64,000 nucleotides of DNA, taken from Onchidella celtica. Lineage: Eukaryota > Mollusca > Gastropoda > Systellommatophora > Onchidiidae. Of this stretch, positions 56,554 through 64,000 are shown one piece after another. The position numbers were made by a program, and so were the translations under genes. The notes under the pieces were generated by a model. That model made no database searches and had not been told where the DNA came from. It was given only the letters and a program-made list of their open reading frames with translations. The DNA lies in NCBI GenBank assembly GCA_963931925.1, contig OZ007582.1:34609969-34673968 (forward strand), read 5' to 3'. Every line of letters starts with the position of its first letter. The stretch's first letter is position 1.

Positions 56554-58468
56554 TTTAAGAGAAAGACTATCTGCAGCGCGCACTATAGCAGAAGAAGCGT
56601 CTAGTATCGCTTCGAAAAGAGCAAAAGACTATAAAGATAGAGGTTCCAAACTGAGAATTTTTAAGCCAGGAGACAAGGTTCTGTTGTTGTTACCTACGGA
56701 CCATAATAAGTTATTGATGACATGGAAAGGTCCTTATGTTATTGAGCGAGTTGTTTCAAAGGTAGATTACGCTATCCACATTGATGGAACGAGTAAGGTT
56801 TTCCATGTTAATATGCTACAGAGATTTTATGAGAGACCACAGTATCTGTGTGCACAGACAAGACCAAAGGAGACTGTCTTCTCTACGGCTTGTACGGGGG
56901 TCGTAGACCAGTTGGACTGTGACGTAAGCGACACCGAGGCGCAGGAGGAGTTACAAATTCAATTGCCGGAGTTAACTGCGACACAAGGTTACAGGGACGT
57001 AAAAATTAACCCTGACCTTACGAGTTCAAGGAGTAGGGAACTTGAGACCCTATTAGCGTCATTTCCGGATGTTGTTACGGATTTGCCGGGTCGCACTACG
57101 GTGATCCAGCACCAAATAAAGTTGACTTCGGATAAGCCGGTATTTCTTAGACCTTATCCGCTGCCGTTTTCTTCGAGAGATAGAGTCATAAAGGAAGTTG
57201 AGTCAATGTTGAAGTTGGATGTGATAGAACCATCAACATCGCCGTATTCATCACCCATCGTCCTCGTGAAGAAACTTGATGGATCGGTGCGGTTCTGTAT
57301 TGATTTTCGAAGATTGAACACTATTACGGTAGGCGATAGGGAGCCTATCCCGTTTCAGGAGGAATTAATAGCTTCATTGGCCGGGTCCACGTGGTTTTCC
57401 AAGATAGATTTGACGAAAGGGTATTGGGAAATCCCGCTTACTGAGGAGTCTAAACAATACACGGCGTTCCAAACGCCCATTGGATTATTCCAATTTAAGG
57501 TCATGCCATTTGGGTTGGTGAACGCGCCAGCGACGTTTGCACGATTAATGAGATTAGTGTTGAAGGACATACCTAATGTCGTGTCATTCTTTGATGATAT
57601 AGCATGCCATACGTCGACATGGTCTGAGCATATTCAGACACTAACAGTGATTTTTCAACGATTACGCCATTTTGGGTTAACTGCTAAACCCGCAAAGATG
57701 GATTTGGCATGTCCAGAGATAATATTCTTAGGACATATTGTGGGTAGAGGTGTTCAGAGACCTGAAGTAACAAAAATTGACAAGTTAGTAGGGTTGCAAA
57801 TCCCTAAAACAAAGAAACAAGTCAGAAGCTTAGTGGGAATTTTAAATTATTACAGAAAGTTCATTCCAAATTTTTCCTCCTTGTCATCTTCTCTTACTGA
57901 CCTTACTAAGAAGGGACAACCCGATAAGGTCCAGTGGACGTCTGAATGTCAGACATCATTTGATAATTTGGTGACAGCATTATCATCGTCACCCATTTTG
58001 ATATTACCCGATTTTCGATCTAATTTTATCCTCAGAACGGATGCGTCGGACTCTGGTGTCGGCGCTTGTCTTCTACAGGAGAAGAACGAATGTCTCCATC
58101 CTGTATGTTATGTCAGTAGGAAGTTATTGCAGAGAGAAAGAAAGTATTCTGTGATAGAGCGTGAGTGTCTTGCCATTGTCTGGTCCGTCCAGAAACTAGG
58201 ACGTTATCTCATGGGACGAGAATTTTGTATCCAGACAGACCACAAGCCACTGACATTTTTGTCGAAGAATCGTTCGTCCAGCCCACGCTTGTCTAGATGG
58301 GCATTGGCTTTGCAGCCGTATACCTTCGTTATTCAGCCAATTCCAGGAACCAGCAATCATATCGCCGACTACCTTAGTCGAGCCTGGGGCAAGATTTCAG
58401 GAGCTTATACATCAGAGGACAGGAACATTGACAGGATCTGTGTGAATAAGTCGACTTTAAAATATTGA
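56535..58468 (+). CDS. Element 2 GPY module-reverse transcriptase-RNase H frame
   Basis: Resumes at FQYLVDLRERLSAARTIAEE, out of frame with the upstream part; the integrase D, D and E residues are lost. GPY module WKGPYVIERVV, RT KIDLTKGYWEIP, MPFGLVNAPATF and VSFFDDIA, and RNase H RTDAS and QTDHKPLTFLS are intact. The C-terminus extends 25 residues past YLSRA (to STLKY) because the element 1 stop codon is Trp here. Confidence 0.92.
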
Positions 58469-58724
58469 CATTATAAATATGATATGAAGAATGGTTGATA
58501 GGTTGAATGGTTTTTGATTCTGTATTAGATATTGTGTTTAGTTAGCTATTCATGAGGTGACACATATATGCATATTTCAGACCATATTGATCCCCATATT
58601 TTCCCCTGATTTCGGTATTTTATATACTAGGGGAACTGCTAGGTCAGTTTTTTTTAGTGTAGGTATTGCTCACGCTCACTCGTTGACAGTCATCTTGATG
58701 CGATTTGAAATTAATTGCATTAAT

Positions 58725-58744
58725 TTTTTTGGGGTGGGGGATGA
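58725..58744 (+). promoter_or_regulatory. Polypurine tract of element 2
   Basis: GGGGTGGGGGATGA directly before the 3' LTR, preceded by a T run. Between the RT frame and here (58469-58724) no env-like frame is seen. Confidence 0.85.
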
Positions 58745-59930
58745 TGTCACGAGTGGAGTGAGCGATAGTTAATAATTACGGGGGGAAAGGAGGAGAGTAA
58801 AATTAACGCACGGAGACAGGGAAGAAAAGTCGTGCATGTCATGAGGGGGGGGGTCTGAAGGAGGCGAAAGCGCTGTATAACTATCACTGCAAGTTAGAAG
58901 GTCCTAAGGAGCGGACCTGTGAATAAGAGCCCATCGGGCGGACATAAAAAGAAGCAGTCGAGAAGACTAGTGAGAGTCTTTCCAGTAATGACTGGTATGT
59001 AGAACGTTGATTGATTATTATGATTGATGTATTATATTATATTCGTCTATTACCATGATGTGAATAAGTATATGTGAGGAATGTGGAAGTCCTTGGTATT
59101 GGATATAGCAATGTGCGCCATGAGCGATAGATGAAAGTGAGTTCATGGATGTGTAGCGCGAGTGAGTAGTGTGTACTCCGATGGAGGTGTGTTACCGTAA
59201 GCTGTGTGGTGAGTGAAAGGTGAACTCGTGTGTGTACGCTTCATGGATTGTAAGGAGAGGTGGAGTGAATAGAAATGGTAGGGTATTATACCAATGTAAT
59301 GTTATTCTTGTAGGTGTCGGGGACGGGCCGCAGAGCCACCTCGATGAGCACAGGGGATAGGCCAGCATAGGGCCGGAGGCCGCACATAGGCCAGAAGTGA
59401 GGCTGTCAGTGCAGGACAGTAGAGGCACATAAAGTCGTGGCAGTCAGGCCACGGACAGGGACGTAGATATGAGAGTGAATGAGATACTATGTTGTTGCCA
59501 TGTTGATAGGCTAGTGAACTGATATTATGTTGTTGCCATGTTGATGGCTATGGAAATAATAACGTGTTATTGCCCTGCTGAGGTGCTAGGGGAGTGCTAA
59601 GGTGTATGACAATAGGAAGGTGATATTGAGAGACTGCGGTGCCAGTGAATCATTAATGTACTATTAAGACCCTGAGGGGAGAGGCTGAGGCCGAAGTGCC
59701 TTTAGGAGTAACTACCGGATTGTGGATCCGAGGGAGCGTGTGTGTGAGAATAAGGCCGTTGTACGGCAGTCATTTCAATAATATAATGTATGTAATTGCG
59801 CTATTATATGTATACTTATGTTTAATAAATGTGTGAGTCTGATGGGTTGTTTTGTTAAGTGTTAAACTCGTTTGTTCGTGATTGTCGTCCTGTCATAACT
59901 ATTACATCTCCCAGTCTGGGATTTGTGACA
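58745..59930 (+). repeat. 3' LTR of element 2
   Basis: Same length and sequence as the 5' LTR where compared. The candidate intron is at 58995-59313. Confidence 0.95.
58995..59313 (+). other. Candidate LTR intron, 3' LTR copy
   Basis: Same GTATGT...TTGTAG segment as 52370-52688. Confidence 0.6.
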
Positions 59931-59935
59931 ATGCC

Positions 59936-61106
59936 CTTCCCGTATAATATAGGTGCTCGTGACAACTTTTGTAACTAACGGAGATACGACGTGTTGATGG
60001 ACTAAAATATCCCGCACGAGTTTGTCCATTTTTTATTTTCTCGCCACCTTTGAAAAATTATATTAAAACTACTACAGAGTTTCTGGACAAAGTAGTCGGT
60101 TAGAATTATTGTAGGAAGTTCCTACTTTGTATTGATACCTATTCTATTATACTTCGATGAGCGTATCTTAGTGAGAACGTCAACAATAGAGTATCGGATT
60201 TTAGATGAACAATGAGCCGGACAGGTTTAATCACCGAGAAATCCTACCTGGGTCAAAGTTATTAAAATGTATCCCGATAGAACGATAGAGTATCTTCTGT
60301 AGTTTACCGGGATATCCGTTTGACTTCTGTGGGTACAGTATTAGCCGCGATAGGAATTCTTTGTGTCGGTACACTGACCAATTATTCGGGCTAAGGCCCT
60401 ATGCCAGAGCATTCAAATTGTCGACCCCTGGACCTGCCCTCTACCACAATTATTGTACCAATATACCACCAATATTATATTGGTCTCAATAATCGCATTT
60501 TTAAGGGATATACAACAATATTGCTTCTCTCTAACTTGGAACTGGTTAAAGATAGCGGAATAACGCACTGCCATTATAAACCCCAATTCATATCACTGGA
60601 GATACAACAATTTTGCTCTATACCCGCGATATCGGGGTTGGGATGTCAAGACCTGCTATCGGCCCATTCTCACCCCGACAGACTGAACAACACCCCCATC
60701 TTAGTTATTTAACCAACAAACGAGCCGCCTAGTGGCCCAGTATGACATACGACACCCCCCCCCCCCAGCACCAGAAGTTTCCCCACGCCCATACGTTTTA
60801 ATCTACCCAACCTACTTCTGCTATCTACCCCCCCCCCCCACACCACTGCCATATCCAGTACCAGCGGCACACCACCCTGGCCACTCCAGAATTCACACCC
60901 AATAAACTGACCAATTAACTTAAAAAAAATAGCCAGTCTTTGCACTGAGCAGGGGACACAACTAGAAAAACTTCTCGCCCTTGCCACCTGCAGGGGCGAC
61001 AACAAATAAATGGAAAATAACTAACATCATTACCTCCCCTGACATGGGGCAGAAACCCAAACAATAAAATTGACAAACACCCACCTCCTCCCCTTCCACA
61101 GTAGGG
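59936..61106. other. No gene seen (right arm)
   Basis: Mirror of 39520-40697, with C-rich homopolymer runs (60753-60766, 60829-60839) longer than in the left arm. Confidence 0.6.
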
Positions 61107-61625
61107 AACTCTGACTCTCTCTCTCGCTCTCTCTCTCTCTCTCTAAGACTTGTCTATGACGCCAGCCTACAGGAAAAGAGAGAGGAGACAGTTAGCGGAG
61201 ACTCCTTATATTTTAACTCTTACTTGTACTCCATTATCCTTGGTAATTGTACCCTCCCATGTAATTAGTTGTATCATGTTGATGTTTTGGAAATTACTCG
61301 ATTTCTATGTAATTAATATATACATGTAAGCCCACCGTTGATTACTTGATTGATGTTGTAATTATTATAATCATATTTTGCCTTTTGTTGTTTTTTTTCT
61401 TTTATGCCAGCTCATGGCTGATTGGCTGTTTTTGTTTTTTTTATTTTTGTTTTTTTACTGTTTTTTTAATGGTTTTTAAAAAAAATAAATAAGTAAGACC
61501 ATGAATGGAAAACATTTTTTTTTTCCTTGGTTGTGTATCCGTAAGAAATACTAGAACCCATTACACGTAAGCCCATATTAGCCCACATAGCCACTCGTCC
61601 GCACTACATGATAGATTTTAGAATG

Positions 61626-62040
61626 GTGTATAGGCCTACACTGTCATTGCTGCACGAAGCTTTTGCAGCTTAGCGAAAGAGACCACGCATTCTTTAGAAA
61701 GCTTGTCACTGGAGACGAGACGTGGGTTCATTGTCAGACCTTCACCTTTTCGGGCCCATGAAAGAAGCACTGAGAGGCCATCATTATGAAAACGACCAAC
61801 GAGTCAAAACCGCTGTTAAAAGTTGGCTCAAAGATCAGCCTGTTCAGTTTTACGAAGCTGGCATACGTGGCCTTACTAAGAGGTGGACAGTGGCTAGCGA
61901 GAGAGGTGGAGACTACATTGAGAAGTAGGGATTTGATCCTGTAATATATGGCTTCGATTTGAGGTATGATACTTGTTATTGTATTCATTTCTATTCTAGC
62001 AATGAAACAAATTGCAATACTTTTTGACTCCCCCTCCTAA
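61626..62040 (+). pseudogene. Internally deleted mariner transposon, right arm
   Basis: Same structure as 38549-38960: VTGDETWVH, frame change, then SDLHLFGPMKEALRGH to GGDYIEK-stop at 61928, and terminal ACTTTTTGACTCCCCCTCC. The shared deletion shows it predates the arm duplication. Confidence 0.8.
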
Positions 62041-63370
62041 TTATAAAAGAGTAAACACCACAAAAGCCTTTCCAGTAGAAAGCCGCCTTCGAACACAATA
62101 CTTCGGCGAAAAGAGGACAGGACAACAGCATCGTTCAAAATTAACAGGGGCATTTCGTCGGGTATTTGCCATAATTATTGTATGTGAATTTTTTTCTCTT
62201 CGAGGAAATGAGGATTGAAATTTGGTGGGCAAAAGGGCTACAACGCATTCAATATGATGTCACAAATGCGTCATAATCTCGAAAGGTTTTTAACCGGCTG
62301 GAATGATACTTGTACCTAATGAAATGATGGCGTGCACTTCTTGTCTGCCAGCGGCTGGCTGTGTCCGGCTGGACCTAGGATGATACCTCAAACACCTTCA
62401 TAACAAAACCTCAAAATGTCACATCCAAAACTGTAGCATATTCCTCTCAATTTATCTTTGGCTACCGCTACTGGTCCAAATGGATTAAGAAGCCTAACCG
62501 TTATTTGTCCAACAGGAAAGGTCGCATGCCCTTTGTCAGAGTTCTCAGCAGGGAATCGCCCAGCACGCGTTTATGATAAAAAGTATCCCTATAGAGGACT
62601 AAGTAGCCAGGAGGACCGCGAGCATACCCCCCCCCCCTCCCGCCCCCAGCGCGCACGACCGCTCCTCCTTGTGGGGACTCGTATTCACCACGAGCAATTT
62701 ATTTGACAAATGAACCATTCTCCCCTTTAGGGAGGTATCATACTAAGCTGGTCAGACACAGTCAAATACTGGCAGACAAGAAGTGCACACCGTAATTTCC
62801 TATATTTTCCTCAGTAAATCCGGGAAGACCCTATCATGCTGAGCCCGGTCAGACGCAGTCAGCTTCAGCCATCATTTCTTTGGTGTCTGACCTGACTTTG
62901 TATGATATCTCCTTTTGTGAACGAGGCCATCTTCTGACCCTTCATACAAGTACCACGCATTAGGCCAAGAACAGACCGACGGTGTATACCATTCAGCTTC
63001 AGGAAATAGGACCAACAGTAAACTAATACTACTTTACTAATGATAGTGTGGACATATTGGTCAAATAACCATTTCGTTTATCCTTATAAAACACAAACTA
63101 CAGTTCTTGTTCCTAAAGTGCATTTTAGAACTTTGGAGGGTGAAAGAAAAAGACATTTGACATTATACCCCCCCCCCCCTCCCAGCAAAAAAAAACAACA
63201 ACACAACAAAACAACTTCGCTGAAAGAAGTGTCTTCTGGGACAAGCACTTTAGGTGTGCGTCGTAGTGCCGGGTGAATGGAATTTAAATTAAAAATAAAA
63301 ATTGAATTGAGCTAGGGGCATACTTTATGGAAGATGGGGGGGGGGGGGGTCCTACTTCTAGGCTATCCCA
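62041..63370. other. No gene seen (right arm)
   Basis: Mirror of 37205-38548. Contains related blocks with GTGCACTTCTTGTCTGCCAG (62333 and reversed near 62770-62790) and C-rich tracts. Confidence 0.55.
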
Positions 63371-63638
63371 GGGGGCACGTTGGGCTAGAGGCAACGTGTT
63401 CGCCTCTCATTCCAAAGGCACCGGGTTCGATTCCCGGTCGGTACTGGCATGTTGGAATTTGGGGACTTTTCTCATATTTTCCCATCCCTGATCCTATAGT
63501 AGGTGTGCGTGTTAAAGATACCTTGACAGTTGGAAGTCGAGAAGAGCAGGCAGAGCAAGACCGCTGCCTGAGCAAAATTGAAACTAATCCCTACCACCCC
63601 ACCCCCACCCCCTCCCTTATAAAACAAACAAACAAACA
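63371..63638 (+). repeat. tRNA-derived SINE, right-arm copy
   Basis: The tRNA-like head starts GGGGGCACGT. A box TGGGCTAGAGG at 63381-63391 and B box GGTTCGATTCC at 63424-63434 form a Pol III promoter. The body contains GTGTGCGTGTTAAAGATACC; the tail is (AAAC)n at about 63619-63640. The head is not a plausible working tRNA gene because it runs on without a terminator. Confidence 0.8.
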
Positions 63639-64000
63639 CGCCGACCGGAGCTGCACAGTGACGACTACGTGCATGTTCCAGTTGTAACTGAGCTGCAATG
63701 ACACCTTGAATGACACTAAATTTCCCACATGGGATCAATGGAGTGTACAAAATAGAAAATACAAAATACCCGGAGGGTTGAAATAGTCTAGGGATATTCA
63801 AGAAGGTCACACCGCCTCAGTTTTTGACAACCGTATTGATACCAGCTATAAATTATGTGTGACTTGCCACTAAAGCCCAGATTTGCTGCCAGATCCCGAT
63901 CATAAGATAAAATATAGCTTTACTATTCTGTTTCCAGGAAATTTGTTATCACAGCATCAGTAGTGGTACAACAGTTAATACAATTATCCAAGACCTACAA

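Larger units (their letters stand above)
52120..59930 (+). mobile_element. Ty3/gypsy LTR retrotransposon 2, integrase-deleted
   Basis: 7811 bp. LTRs at 52120-53305 and 58745-59930 have equal length (1186 bp), with no difference in the stretches compared. Flanked by ATGCC at 52115-52119 and 59931-59935. Same family as element 1 by protein and termini. The left arm of the inverted repeat has the same site unoccupied. It is non-autonomous because the integrase core is deleted. Confidence 0.96.
48923..64000 (-). repeat. Large inverted repeat, right arm, cut by the window end
   Basis: Mirrors 43879 down to 36574. It holds the LTR element at 52120-59930 and otherwise all left-arm landmarks in reverse: tandem repeat, modular repeat A, mariner remnant and SINE. 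It is still matching at base 64000. Confidence 0.93.

Noticed and set aside
63371-63445. Functional tRNA gene
   Set aside because: A and B boxes are good, but the head is fused to a SINE body with an (AAAC)n tail and has a copy in the other arm; it is a SINE.

Overview
The window looks like intron-rich, repeat-laden metazoan nuclear DNA, most likely from a mollusc and probably a gastropod. That placement is inference. It rests on a multi-exon leishmanolysin-like (M8) gene, a lone peptide/orphan-type rhodopsin GPCR, LINEs with a C-terminal C2H2 finger, abundant MITEs, a tRNA-derived SINE and scattered AGATCT runs. No bacterial or organellar feature is visible.

Region 1 (1-17.1 kb) is one host gene on the minus strand, a leishmanolysin-like zinc metalloprotease. 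Ten consecutive exons can be read: signal peptide, propeptide, HExxH, third zinc His and Met-turn. Reading frame and splice phase agree at every junction. The 3' part of the gene runs off the left edge. Its introns hold a 356-bp TIR element, LINE 3' fragments, piggyBac-type remnants and TTAA MITEs, a 574-bp Tc1/mariner-type MITE, a pogo-type DNA-binding-domain remnant and several copies of a modular dispersed repeat.

Region 2 (17.1-24.1 kb) is mostly low-complexity and repeat DNA. It ends in a single-exon-like GPCR (22938-24059, minus) with a poly(A) signal about 490 bp past its stop.

Region 3 (24.8-34.9 kb) is a 5'-truncated LINE (minus) split by a young, complete Ty3/gypsy LTR retrotransposon (25632-33625, minus; GAGAG target duplication).

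Region 4 (35.2-64 kb) is built around a large inverted repeat. The left arm, 36574-43879, pairs with the right arm, 48923-64000, which continues past the window. A 5.0-kb spacer lies between them. The right arm carries a second LTR element of the same family (52120-59930, plus; ATCC-like 5-bp duplication, read as ATGCC). The left arm keeps the empty target site at 40698-40702. The spacer holds hAT-type remnants, a palindrome, and a diverged inverted copy of 35.2-36.8 kb including its tetranucleotide microsatellite.

The two LTR elements have the order gag-protease-integrase-RT-RNase H. This is the Ty1/copia order with Ty3/gypsy-type enzymes, as known for Gmr1-type elements. Both are coding-defective in different ways: a 1-nt frameshift in the integrase zinc domain of the first, and a roughly 530-bp integrase deletion in the second. 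The second element's LTRs contain a 319-bp GT...AG segment that is precisely absent from the first element's LTRs, as if an intron had been spliced out before reverse transcription. The most notable observations are this candidate LTR intron, the integrase-first Ty3 family, the hidden M8 gene and the inverted duplication with an insertion in only one arm.
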